Shown here piece by piece: positions 10,088 to 20,324 of a DNA stretch of 64,000 bases (its first letter is position 1; each line of letters begins with the position of its first letter). The DNA is from Evernia prunastri (taxonomy: Eukaryota; Ascomycota; Lecanoromycetes; Lecanorales; Parmeliaceae): the NCBI GenBank assembly GCA_003184365.1, contig NKYR01000027.1:186001-250000 (forward strand). Direction: 5' to 3'. The translations under genes were made by a program, and so were the position numbers. Below the pieces are notes generated by a model. The model was not told the DNA's origin. It did not search any database and saw only the letters and a program-made list of their open reading frames with translations.

Positions 10088-10996
10088 ATGGCATCTTTTC
10101 CTGCAGATTTCCTCACAGTAGGGCCCGGAACCTTCCTCTACACGCCTTCTGAGCCAACGCCTAGAGAGCTCATCATACTCTGCACCTGGCTGGGCGCTGC
10201 TCGCAAGCATGTTTCCAAGTACACCGCTCTGTACAGTTGCATCGCCCCAAATGCTCGCATCCTGCTTATTGAAAGCTCGTTCGGCATCCTCGCAAGCACT
10301 ATTACCCGGCGCCAACGTCTTATCAACTTCGCACCTGCTGCGGCCGTCGTACTGGATACGCTGGCTGAGTGCGAGTATCACTCCCCGCCTCACTCAAATA
10401 AATTGGCAAACGGACGCCTCGATGACGAGAATACAAATTTCCGAATCCGCCGATCCACGCCTTCATCCAGCCCAGCCCAGCGCAAGTTACTCTTGCATAT
10501 TTTCTCGAACGGTGGGATGAATTCGGTGACCCATCTCTTGCACGTTCTGCGCTCACGCATGGACGAGCCTTTGGCGGTCACAGGCATCTTATTCGACAGT
10601 TGCCCAGGTAAGGGCACTTCGTACTGGCAAACTTTCGAAGCGATAATACTCTCCTTTCCTAAGAGAATGGTCTGGCGCTTCTTGGGCGCATTGGCGACCC
10701 ACTGTTTCCTCGCGGTGGTGGCCGTGTACACAGCTTGTGGGAATGAGAATCCGGCGACAGTTCGGCGAAGGACGCCATTGGAGGGAATTAGCCCAACCCG
10801 TGGAGCATGTTATCTGTTCTCAAAAGAGGATCGCATGATTGCGTGGACAGACATTGATCAGCACGCTGAGGAAGCGAGGAGGAAAGGTTGGATGGTCCAG
10901 GAGGCCGTTTTTGAAGGGAGTGGGCATTGCGCGCACTTGACAAAAGATAGGAGGAGGTATGTTGATATCGTCAACAGTGTTTGGACGGGTGACTGA
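10088..10996 (+). CDS. DUF829 (TMEM53-like) alpha/beta-hydrolase-fold protein
   Basis: This is a single exon encoding 302 aa from the ATG at 10088; an upstream in-frame TTG is not used. The start GPGTFLYTPSEPTPRELIILCTWLGAARKHVSKY is typical of the DUF829/TMEM53 family. A hydrolase-like triad can be proposed: nucleophile Ser in HIFSNGGMN, Asp in YLFSKEDRMIAW, His in GSGHCAHL. One central hydrophobic stretch (FLGALATHCFLAVVAVY) may touch a membrane. In fungi, relatives include PaxU-like proteins of indole-diterpene clusters, but no such cluster is present here. The substrate is unknown and the enzymatic role is inferred. Confidence 0.85.
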   Translation: MASFPADFLTVGPGTFLYTPSEPTPRELIILCTWLGAARKHVSKYTALYSCIAPNARILLIESSFGILASTITRRQRLINFAPAAAVVLDTLAECEYHSPPHSNKLANGRLDDENTNFRIRRSTPSSSPAQRKLLLHIFSNGGMNSVTHLLHVLRSRMDEPLAVTGILFDSCPGKGTSYWQTFEAIILSFPKRMVWRFLGALATHCFLAVVAVYTACGNENPATVRRRTPLEGISPTRGACYLFSKEDRMIAWTDIDQHAEEARRKGWMVQEAVFEGSGHCAHLTKDRRRYVDIVNSVWTGD

Positions 10997-12189
10997 GGCA
11001 ATAGAGAGGTAGTGGCAGTAGACTTCGTAGACTTCGCGGCACGAAGTACCACGATGTTCTCAGCCTTTGCGAGTCTGTTAGCAAGCAACGAGATACAGCT
11101 CAGACCCTCAACATCAGACCGTGACTCAATGAGCTCCCTCGAAGTTCAACTGTGATCTTGCGACGTAGTTGTAGTAGTGTAAGAAAGATATAGTTGCTCC
11201 GAGGCTCAGCAGATCTTTAAGTCAAGCCCGAAGTTCCCCCGCTCGCCCGTCCAAGTTTCACTAAAATCTACTTTCTCTGAACCTCAAGTCTTCAATAACT
11301 CGACAACGAAAGCTTCAATCTCAGAACGTTCAAAGCATGAGCTACTCTACTGGTCTACCTGGACAACCTCCATCCAAAAGCAAAGCACAAGTGAAACCGT
11401 CGAAGAATTATTCGACTTTAAAATACCGCCGCAGTGCAATTATTCTTTTACTCCTGAGGCAGGGTAAACATCACCTACGAGTGCCATTCCCGCCACCCAA
11501 GAGCCTTGCCAGCAAAAAGTGACACTTGTAGCGGGATAAACTAAGATATGCTCAAATGTAGCGGTAGTTGGTTCATCTGCATACTGAGTCCTCTTCCTTC
11601 GCCATGGATTGGCAAAGTTCTGGTTGCTCTCTGCAATGGCGTGCATTAAATGAAGAGATGGGAGCTCAAGACCATCAATCACTCCGACGGCTTGCCAGTC
11701 AATCAATTGGACTCTGAGGATTCCCTGATGCCCATATACTCTCTCGTTGACCATTTGTGTATCGATTATGGCTCGTCACTGCTTTTTAGCTCTCTGGTTT
11801 CATTTTCTCTGAGATATAGGCAACTGATCTTACTGATTGTTTGGGGGTGGATAAAGTGCTGTGTGCTCTTGACTCTTATTGATCACATACAGTGCAAGCC
11901 TACTACAGTCCACAGGGAAGGGCAAAGTCAGAGCTGATCATGGAAGGAAGCTTCCAAGAAGCAAAGAGATTGGGGGAAGAGCTCAGATTGTGCCTTTGTG
12001 TACGTAGAAGGTCATAGAAGGTCAGCACCGTGACGCGTTGAAGACGCGTTAAGCTTATGGAGCTCTTTTATGCACTGGAAATACGTCAAATCACTGCTCA
12101 TCACAGAAACGAGACTCACACCACCTGACATCTGATCATCAACCTGTCTGCAAGACTGTTCAGCTCCACTAAAGACAGATATTATTAAG
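10997..12189. other. Intergenic spacer with scattered open frames
   Basis: This is 1.19 kb between two plus-strand genes. A frame on minus (11754-11440) contains LIDWQAVGVIDGLELPSLH, faintly like the IDWQ strand of fungal aminoglycoside-phosphotransferase-like proteins. A small plus-strand frame starts at 11337. Neither can be tied to a family. The region also holds the promoter of the PAQR gene. Confidence 0.3.
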
Positions 12190-13489
12190 ATGTCCAAGCA
12201 TATTAGAGCGCTATCGGCATCGGTTGCTGGCGACCTTCCGATCCAGGCAATCGCAGAAATCGGCCAAGAAACTATCACTCGCTCCAAAAAAGCCATTGGT
12301 CACATCTGCAACCACAATGAACTTCCTGACTGGATGAAAGGCGATCCTTATATTACACAAGGTTACCGTCGTCCAACAAATAGCTTCCGTGACTGTTGTC
12401 GGTCATTGGGCTATATGCACAATGAGTCGTTTAATGTCTGGTCTCACCTACTGCCCGCCATCTTTTTGGTTTTGGTGGTCTTGCTTGTCTGGCTAGACTT
12501 CTGGGTGTTTCGTGGCAATCTCAAGATCACCATTAGGGACAAGGCGATCTTCCAGTTCTATATCATTTGCACAATTTGCTGTCTACTCCTATCAGCACTG
12601 TATCATTGCATCAATTCGCACTCAGAAAAGCTCTCACGTCGCTTTCTTAAATACGTGAGTACCTTTGTTGAACACTTAAAGTCTTACTCACTATTATACT
12701 TCAGCCTGGGACTGGTCTTGGGAGCCAAAAATTATCTTGTTTCTCAACATTAGTTTCTGATTGGAGTTTTACTAATTTCGAAATGTATAGGACTATTTGG
12801 GCATCGAGTTCAGCATTGTTGGAACCAATGTGTCGTCGGCTTACTATGGCTTGTATAGCAATCTTTCTCCACAAATGATTTACATTGCCTTCCTCATTGT
12901 CTGTTCCGCCTTCATATTTTACCGCTTACTGCGTGACGATATTGATGGCCCAGGAGCTGCTGCATCAAGGTACTCGCCATTTAGCTTTCGTCTTTAATGA
13001 AGAAAATAATATCGCTAACAATAATCACAACAGAGTTATGATGCTCTCCGGTCTGGCTAGTACTGGTTTAGCCCTTCCGATTTATGCGTACTTCTACACG
13101 AACGAGGGCTTGCACGGGTTTTCTATGACTTATGATGGAGTCATGATCTTATTAGACCTGATAGCGGTCTTCTTCTATTTGACACATATACCGGAGAAGT
13201 GGTGGCCGAAAACTTTCGACATCTGGGTAAGTGAAATGACTTACTTTCCCACGTTCATCTTGGTATTTTCAGTAAGCTGATTAGTATTCTTTGAGGGATG
13301 TAGGGGGCGAGCCATCAAATATTTCATATACTCATTTGCGCCGGCCAGCTCGTGTATCTGATGGGACTGCGGGAGGTCATGTCGAGACACTGCCTGCAGG
13401 CAGGAGGGCTGGAGGCTTACCAGCTGTCACAAGAAACAAGTCTGTCCCTGTGGATGGATCCCAGGATTGCACTGCAGAGCGGGCTTTAG
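12190..13489 (+). CDS. PAQR/Izh (adiponectin-receptor/hemolysin III) membrane protein
   Basis: Four exons (12190-12654, 12791-12969, 13034-13226, 13304-13489) encode 340 aa. The cytoplasmic N-terminus leads to DPYITQGYRRPTNSFRDCCRSLGYMHNESFNVWSHLLPA, a family hallmark, then seven predicted membrane helices. The conserved zinc/active-site residues are visible: His in LLSALYHCINSHS, Asp in YDYLGIEFSI, and the HxxxH of WGASHQIFHILI, restored only by splicing exons 3 and 4. Yeast Izh proteins of this family act in sterol and zinc homeostasis; animal relatives show ceramidase activity. Which branch applies here is not decided. Intron 1 is 136 nt; the others are 64 and 77 nt. Confidence 0.9.
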
Positions 13490-14409
13490 CTGGAATCTGA
13501 GCGAACGGTCGGGGAAAAGAAAGTGGAGTGGATGGTGCGAAGACGAGTGAAGGGTTGGTGATGGTGCCATCGATGGCTACTCGTAATTCAGGCAGTGCTC
13601 GATCAAATAGAGATACTATACGCAGTCAAGAAGGGCATAGGATGTACATGTTCGCGGAAAATCGTCAATAGTTGTAAGACGAGCTTGATGTTGTTTCTAT
13701 CTCGAGCCTTCGCTCCTGGGTGTCGAGAGCTCAAGAGCTCAAGAGCCCACAATTGTAAGGCATCGATAATTCTTGTGGGATTGCAAAGACAATGACCAAT
13801 ATCGAGATTTCGAGCTGCTTCAAGCAAATTCGAGATTCCAGACAGCAGTCTTCTTGGAACAATAGTACTAAACCCGTAGCTCACAACCCACAAGCCGTCA
13901 TCATCAGTGAGTCCGGAGTACTCCGTACACTGAAAGCTATCGTAACCTCTTGAGTTCAAATTGCCGAATTTAGACTTAACGTTAGCTCTTCTGGCAGTAG
14001 TAAACCCTCGTCATTCTGCTACGTTGCGCTGTCCCCTCCCTCTATGTCAGCCAGGCTTTGAGCATATGTTCAATAATTGGCCAATTCCCATTTCGCATGC
14101 CGTACGAATACGCCGGGGAATTGACGAGAATTAGGGTACCTACCTAGGTAAGTAGGGTTATGCAGATCCGGGGGGGCTTGGCCAATCCGGCTGGACCCTG
14201 CATGTACTAAAAGCCTCGAAAGCATCTCCACGTGGCAGAGCGCGTCAGAGCATCAGCCCTCCATTCCTGAAATACCTATTAATGTCTCTGTAGTAATTGC
14301 CTCAAGGCATACAAATACCTATGGCTCCCACCATGTCCATTGATAATGCTAATAATACGAGCTTTTCTACTCTGCTGCGCCCTGATTCCGTGTCCAAATT
14401 GCTCAACCC
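13490..14409. other. Intergenic spacer
   Basis: This is 920 bp between two plus-strand genes. It contains a small tandem gagctcaa duplication near 13726-13742 and a CTAGG-centred palindromic stretch near 14138-14160. A 118-codon open frame on minus (13603-13959) has no recognisable domain. The start at 14410 is preceded by several non-productive ATGs. Confidence 0.4.
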
Positions 14410-16439
14410 ATGGCCCCCGTCTCACTCGACGACAATTGCCCTGTTTGTGAAACAGCACTCTCAACAATAACAGACGGGAGTCTAGGGGCAAAAGAATTAC
14501 ATGTCCAGAAATGCATTGAATCACATCTCACCAATGATTCGAAATCTCCCGTCTCTGCTTCCGAAATCCCTCAGAATCCACAAGCTCAAGAGAACGAACC
14601 TGAAGGAGAGTCGTGTCCTATCTGCAATACATCATACTTGACAAAAGAATTCGACGGCAGCGCATCTGCCCGCGAAGCACACTTCACTACTTGCTTTGAA
14701 TCACAGTCATCGAAATCCAAGTGTTTACCGCCTCCCGAATTGCCGCCTCCCTACAACCGAGCAACAACTTCTCACAGCAAAGTCATGTCTCCGGGAGCAG
14801 CTTACCCGCCGGAAAAAGGCGCTGCCTCAAACGTAGAACCCACCCCATCAAGAAGTACCATTATGCCAAGTCAGTCATCCGTTCCGACCGAGACATCATC
14901 TAGCGGCTCTCGAAGATTTTCCATTCTTGGCTTTGGAGGGGGCAAGAACAAGGAGGAGAAAAGAGAAGAGAACGTCACAAAAGCTGATGCCTTGATGCGT
15001 CAAAGATGGGGTCCTGCAGGCTCTCCAATATCGGAGATGGTGAGACGGTACTGGATGGCGACAAGAATGGAACAGCATTGGGAGTATCTCCGAGCGCAAC
15101 ATCCAAAGCAATTGAAGAAATACCTGGATAAAGGTTACATGGAGCCCATACCCGTATGCATTCTCTTGGAGCGATTCTCCCCTTTCATTGCTTTGGCTTG
15201 AGTCATTAGGCACGTCTGAGGAATGATCGTTCTATCCCTGCTCCACAAAGCTGTTCTATCACCAGAACATCTTTATACCCTTGGGAGGAATGCTAATTCG
15301 CAATGCTATAGACGTCCTGGGTTCAGAATAAACGGCTGGCGTACCTCTATCCGGAGCAATCATACTGGGAAACACCAGCAGAGAAACGATTGTACTATCT
15401 GCTCAATAATGGGGTCATGCCCGACGGATCAACGCACGCAGCGATGAGACCGCTTAATATCAACAGAGACAGGTATACCATCATCCGACGAGGCAATGAA
15501 AGGAACGCCAGACAGGTACATTTAGATGCGCAAAAGCTAGCGGCATACCAAAGTCGCGGTGACGTTTTCCAGAGCGACAAGCAAATCCAATCACATCGTT
15601 ATTCGGACCAGGTACCCAATACGGTGTACGAAGCCCGGACAGCGGCATTGCACGAACTTGCTGAAGGTATCCTACACGGCACAGACCATCTTGAGACCAT
15701 GCTGTTGATTGATGTTTCCGCGTCAATGACATGGAATCCGCATGGGGGCATGAGAGGGCCTGATGGCATAGTACGATATCACGACCAGCCGTCCAACATA
15801 AGCCTGGTCCAACATCTCGTTCATAGGGTACTACACCATATGATCCCTCGACAACAGAAAGAGCATCCTACCCAGCTAGGCATCGATACCGTGACGTTCT
15901 CAACGTTCGGGAAATACGTGGGGCAGATATCCGCAGATCGCTTCACAAGAGATTGGAATGCTCAAGTCAAGCTCGGTGGAGGCACTCAAGTCATGCAGGG
16001 CTGGCAAACAATCAAAGCCACCTACTTTCAGCACCAGCATGAATATTACGATCATGGCAGGTGGGATCCAGTATACGGATGGCAAACTACGCCCGGGATG
16101 CCCAAGCTGTCACTACTGGTCTTCCTCGACGGTGAGGCTAACGACATGGACGAATTCGAGCTCGAGCTGCTGGGGGAAACATGGGCGTACGTGACGATTG
16201 CACTGGTCGGAATGGAGAATTGCCCGCACCACCATTCACATGCGATCGAGCTTGAGCGTGTGGCCAAGTTTAATCCCCATGTTGGCTTCTTCGATGTGCA
16301 TGGAAGAGTGTGTGAGAGGATGGTGGTGGAAGATCTCTTGAGCAGTGTCTATCCCGTAGACCCACCCTCATACAGTGAAATACTCAAGCCAGAGTACGAC
16401 CTGCCGCCTGAGGAGCTGCCGAAGTACTCGGCGTACTAA
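14410..16439 (+). CDS. von Willebrand factor A domain protein with two N-terminal CCHC zinc fingers
   Basis: Two exons (14410-15153, 15312-16439) with a 158-nt intron encode 623 aa. Residues 10-40 and about 70-100 carry two small C-x2-C...H-x3-C fingers (CPVCETAL...HVQKC and CPICNTSY...HFTTC), resembling UBZ-type ubiquitin-binding fingers. A disordered Ser/Pro region follows, with a possible adaptor motif PPPYNRA. Then comes a conserved helical segment (RQRWGPAGSPISEMVRRYWMATRMEQHWEYL). The C-terminal vWA domain starts LETMLLIDVSASM, a MIDAS D-x-S-x-S metal site. It is a conserved fungal architecture of unknown function; ubiquitin-linked protein interaction is an inference from the fingers. 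The C-terminus contains PPSYSEI and ends PKYSAY. Confidence 0.85.
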
Positions 16440-16595
16440 CGGACAGGATTTGCTGGCGTTCAGTGAATGGCTGGAGACAAATGGGTTTCACAAGTGGTTT
16501 CTTTGCGCAGTTTAATGGTAGGTAGGACATGCATGCATTGACCGAATTTTACGATTCTTGCGAAGGCATCTTGCAAAGGACGGATCTTTATGGGA

Positions 16596-16607
16596 GGGGG
16601 GGGGGGG
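16596..16607. repeat. G12 homopolymer
   Basis: An uninterrupted run of 12 G lies in the 3' flank of the vWA gene. Such runs are length-variable and prone to sequencing error. Confidence 0.8.
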
Positions 16608-17483
16608 AAGCTTTGTTATTCTGTATCATAGCGCATGCGGAATGATATGTAGCTATGTACCTTAAGTATGTGCTCGGCGCCGGTCACGCAAACCCGATTT
16701 TGCACCGGGCACCGGTAACAAAACCAGTCACTACTGTCTTTATAACGTAGCCCCGCAATTTGAGGCACAGTCTCGTTAAATACTCAAGAATTACACGCGT
16801 ATTCCTCACATCGTAGTGTAAAGCAGCCATGCATGGCCCACACCACGATTCAACTTTCACGTTCTGATTCAAGTCTGTCGAGGTCTGATGCCAAGCAAAT
16901 CTTGGGGGTCACGCAGCAGAGATCCTATCGGATCTTAGCGGAAGGAAGTAGGTACTTTATGTTTCAATACCGATGTGCCACGCTCTATGTATTGGGTAAC
17001 GCAAGAAATCGGGTTCATCCTGTGGGCACTGCCGGTGCCGCACTGGCTGTGGCTGGCTGACGGCTCCTCGGCTGTTGTAATTCTAAGGAGTACAGTATCT
17101 TTCCGGCGTCGGACACTACGAATTGTTTTCGGTCCGTGTGGAGTGACTTAGTAGCCGGACTTGGCATAATTCCCAAGCAATTTCAGTCGTCTGTTTGCAT
17201 CATCCCCCCGCCTTCCCAACATGCAAGGTTTCAGCGGTTGTTGTTATCACTGTTGTTGCCGTTGTTGTTTGAGGCGTGGAGCTTTGCAGTCTCGCAGCTC
17301 GTTGGTCGGGTGGGGTTTCGAAAATGGCGCTCACGCGACAAGAGACGGAGAATCCCTTGAGAGGGTAATAAGTCTGCTGTGGTAACACTACTGACAAGGC
17401 GAATAAAAATATCCTCTCTCGAGTCAGCTCGCTCTCGAGTCAGCATTCAGCAACCTTCGCGACTGCCACTCTAACGTCGGGAA

Positions 17484-17501
17484 GGGCTGACATGTCAGCC
17501 C
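17484..17501. promoter_or_regulatory. 18-bp perfect palindrome, possible dimeric transcription-factor site
   Basis: GGGCTGACATGTCAGCCC is identical to its reverse complement. It lies about 560 bp upstream of the start at 18065, in a non-coding promoter-like region. The TGACATGTCA core could suit a dimeric bZIP-type factor. The symmetry is seen directly; the binding role is inferred. Confidence 0.45.
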
Positions 17502-18064
17502 AGCCATGTCCAGGGACAAAAGTAAAACAGTTCCGCTCCCTTCCATCTACATCAATAATCAAAAAGCAACAAAGTGAGCAGTAAGTTCATTTACTTTTAC
17601 TTTGCTGTCCCAAAGTCATAGTCATCATGGGTTATTAGGTATTATGACTGTGACTACAAGGTAGCCAGCGCCTGACAACGTCTTTAACACTTTGACTGGG
17701 ATTTCGGAACGCTGACAAGCCGGCTGCATCTCGTAAATCATATAAATCAGGCTCGGTCTTTTTCATGCCCCGACTCCGCCAGGATTCATTCCTCTTCATT
17801 GTCTTCTCCCTCTTTGTCTTTCCCATCGTCCCTACTCTTTCTTTCTTTCTTCCACTGCCAAATTGCGCAGTCTAGGTACTTCCGAGACCGAAAGGAAGGT
17901 CCAAACTTCTCGGTCCCTCCCATCTCCGCCCTTTCGCGATGCTTTCCAGTCTTGGTATCTTAGCCGAAACAGCTCGCGGCCAGGATCTCACGTGCCGTAA
18001 AGATACTGACAACCAGCATTTACTTTCTCAAGTTTCCTGTGCTTTCTGTCCGGTGGCTCACACT

Positions 18065-19642
18065 ATGAATTACATTGCAAGCGCCTTCACTTCGAGGCCC
18101 GCTTCCGCAAAATCTTTGGAATCCGGCATCAGTACACCGTCGATATTCGGAGAAGCAGGCCTAGATGAAGGACTGCAAGGGTCATGCGTTGAGACCGAGG
18201 CTGCGTCTATAGCAGATTCAGTCATAACATCTAAGAGGAAGAGCGCATCCAGCAGAACCAAAACCAAGACCGCCTTCCGCCTTTGCCATCCGCCTCCCGT
18301 CCGCATCCACAAACCGCGACTACATTTACGTCCGAAGGTACTGTTACAGCTCCAAAAGGTCTCGAAAGCGTCCCGCCCGACTCCTGTCTTCGAAGTGCTA
18401 CCTTCTGTTGTCTTCGCGCCAAGGCTTGCGAGGCATTTCCCCCGCACTTTCAAAGGCAAAGCTGGTCTAGGGGTGGATGACTTGGTGATCGTCAGCAGTG
18501 AGGACTACGAGGCGCATGAACTTCATTCTGATGATGTTGACGATCTGTTCGACGACAAATGGGATAAGCGGGAGATCATTGCTGCCATCTGTCAACCAAG
18601 CAAAGACGATTATCCGTACGGTCAAGGAGAAACGGAGATATGCCTGAACAATAGACCATCCTGGACTGCTTTACAGCGTAAGAATGGCGCGTACGAGTTC
18701 GCGTCTACCGACGGTTGCGGTAATCGAACGGTAGCCAGGTGGGTACCAAAGCAGTCGAAGAGTGACCGGACAGCCTCCATATCATCCACGCCGGAGGAGA
18801 AGAAATTCAATTTTAGCATACTCAACCCAAACTCCCGTCGTCACGCCGTGATTGCAACTCTAGACCGTCAAACAATAGAAGTTTCGGATGAATACTTCCA
18901 ACCGTCCACAAGCTTAAGCTCACAAGCTTCTTCTACGCCCACCACGTGTTCTTCTTCTGTTTCCGAAGAACCCAAATTGTCTTCCATACAATCAAGCGTA
19001 ACGGCTCGAGATCCTATAGAGGTGGACGACGCATTGAGAACATTTATCACCGTAACTGCTATCTGGGTGGCATTGCGAGAAGGGTTTTCGCCAAATTTCA
19101 AGTACGGCCAACTCTCGACTAGCCCCAATACGGCGCTGGGTCATAGACATCGAAGCTTGTCTCTCAACGCAAATCAATTTAGCAGCAATCATCTTGCAAC
19201 TCCCAAAAGCCCAAGTGATAGCTTGAGCAGCGCCGACAGGACGATGACCGGCCTTCAGCAGACCGTTTCCAGCTCCACAGTACCACTGTCAGCTTACCCA
19301 CCGTTTACTCCACCTCAAAGGTCTGTCTCCACAGGTACGGCATTTATGCAGCGATTGTCTACGCGCAAATCATCCACGCCGAAGGTCATCCAACTAAGTC
19401 CTGTTGGCGATCTTGATGGTAGCGACACGGAGAAAGATGCGTCTCGAGCGAATGGGTCCCCTTTGCCGCGTTCATCGATGAGTTCCAGAGGGGGACAGGA
19501 TGTTTCGCTGGAACGAGGCATTGTCGGTCTCGGTCTGGACATAACGGAGAGTGTCTCTCCGCCCACCGAAAAGCTGACAAGGAGGTCTAGTAGCAGGATT
19601 GGGAAGATGTTTGGCCGGCGCCCAAAGGATCGTGATATGTGA
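18065..19642 (+). CDS. Ser-rich conserved fungal protein of unknown function
   Basis: This is a single exon with start at the ATG at 18065 (MNYIASAF), giving 525 aa. An in-frame ATG at 17939 would add 42 residues that look like leader sequence. Residues about 150-260 form the likely folded core, with WDKREIIAAICQP, YPYGQGETEICLNNRPSWTAL and GCGNRTVARWVPK. A second conserved patch follows (FNFSILNPNSRRHAVIATL; FITVTAIWVALREGFSPNFKY). The rest is low-complexity Ser/Thr/Pro with many basic phospho-type sites, ending RRSSSRIGKMFGRRPKDRDM. I recognise no named domain. The plus-strand frame is clearly coding: it is long, and its conserved-looking core differs from the biased flanks. Confidence 0.75.
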   Translation: MNYIASAFTSRPASAKSLESGISTPSIFGEAGLDEGLQGSCVETEAASIADSVITSKRKSASSRTKTKTAFRLCHPPPVRIHKPRLHLRPKVLLQLQKVSKASRPTPVFEVLPSVVFAPRLARHFPRTFKGKAGLGVDDLVIVSSEDYEAHELHSDDVDDLFDDKWDKREIIAAICQPSKDDYPYGQGETEICLNNRPSWTALQRKNGAYEFASTDGCGNRTVARWVPKQSKSDRTASISSTPEEKKFNFSILNPNSRRHAVIATLDRQTIEVSDEYFQPSTSLSSQASSTPTTCSSSVSEEPKLSSIQSSVTARDPIEVDDALRTFITVTAIWVALREGFSPNFKYGQLSTSPNTALGHRHRSLSLNANQFSSNHLATPKSPSDSLSSADRTMTGLQQTVSSSTVPLSAYPPFTPPQRSVSTGTAFMQRLSTRKSSTPKVIQLSPVGDLDGSDTEKDASRANGSPLPRSSMSSRGGQDVSLERGIVGLGLDITESVSPPTEKLTRRSSSRIGKMFGRRPKDRDM

Positions 19643-20324
19643 CAGGAAAGGGTCAGAGATGCATCGGAGCATTTAGGACTACTGGAATACAGACCTTTAT
19701 CTTATCCGTAGCAATTAGCCATAGCCATAGCCATAGCCGAAGCTATAGTAAGAACCAATTTTGCTTTTTATAATCTGGTACTTCTGGCGACTGATCATAA
19801 GGTGCCTTTTTCCACAAGAGCCCAAATGTATATGGATTGAGTGGCGACCGTTTCATGTGCATTTGACGAAAAGTAAAGTAAATACAAGTGAGTACTTCAC
19901 TAGAATGGTGAAGCCTTGGCACTGGTCTGTGCGCGCCTGGGGCGGCAGAAATTTCCTAATCTATTCGCGTGGTTTGGGGGCTCAACTCACTGCTCGCGAT
20001 CATAATCAATCACTCCTTCTCTCATTCTCAAGTTAGCATATATGCTATAGCAGCTTACCATTACTGTCCTCTACAGCTGTTTCATGAGCAGTCAAGAAGC
20101 CTTGAATTGCGCATCCTAGGACCCAGAAAACCAGGAAAATATCAACAAAGGAACCACACGCCTAAACCCTTGAATGCCCCTCTCGAATGTCAAGTCTCGT
20201 TCGACACATCCTAAACACGCACCTTACTGGATGAAAATACAATCGTAATCAAATCTCATATCGAATTACTACATATTCTCACTGCAATGGCAATGAATGC
20301 AACTTCCTGAAAAAGTGCGTGGAG
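19643..20324. other. Intergenic spacer with a (CCATAG)3 microsatellite
   Basis: This is 682 bp between two plus-strand genes. Three tandem CCATAG units lie at 19719-19736. The remainder is promoter and leader sequence for the gene at 20325. I see no gene. Confidence 0.5.

Larger units (their letters stand above)
16440..18064. promoter_or_regulatory. Long intergenic and 5' leader region
   Basis: This is 1.6 kb upstream of the Ser-rich gene at 18065. It holds a G12 run (16596-16607), an 18-bp perfect palindrome (17484-17501), and a direct repeat of CTCTCGAGTCAGC near 17417-17445 that contains a Gcn4/CPC1-like core (TGACTC on the other strand). A pyrimidine-rich leader (17815-17900) lies just upstream of the coding region, a common core-promoter feature in fungi. 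No gene is supported. Confidence 0.45.

Noticed and set aside
9657..10094. 145-codon minus-strand open frame between the ankyrin and DUF829 genes
   Set aside because: It overlaps the start of a well-supported gene, has odd composition and matches no family motif.
11440..11754. Minus-strand frame with LIDWQAVGVIDG resembling fungal aminoglycoside-phosphotransferase-like proteins
   Set aside because: The catalytic HxDxxxxN loop and the rest of the kinase fold are absent, so the likeness is too short to support even a pseudogene.
13603..13959. 118-codon minus-strand frame
   Set aside because: There is no recognisable domain, signal or splice partner, and chance open frames of this length occur in this window.
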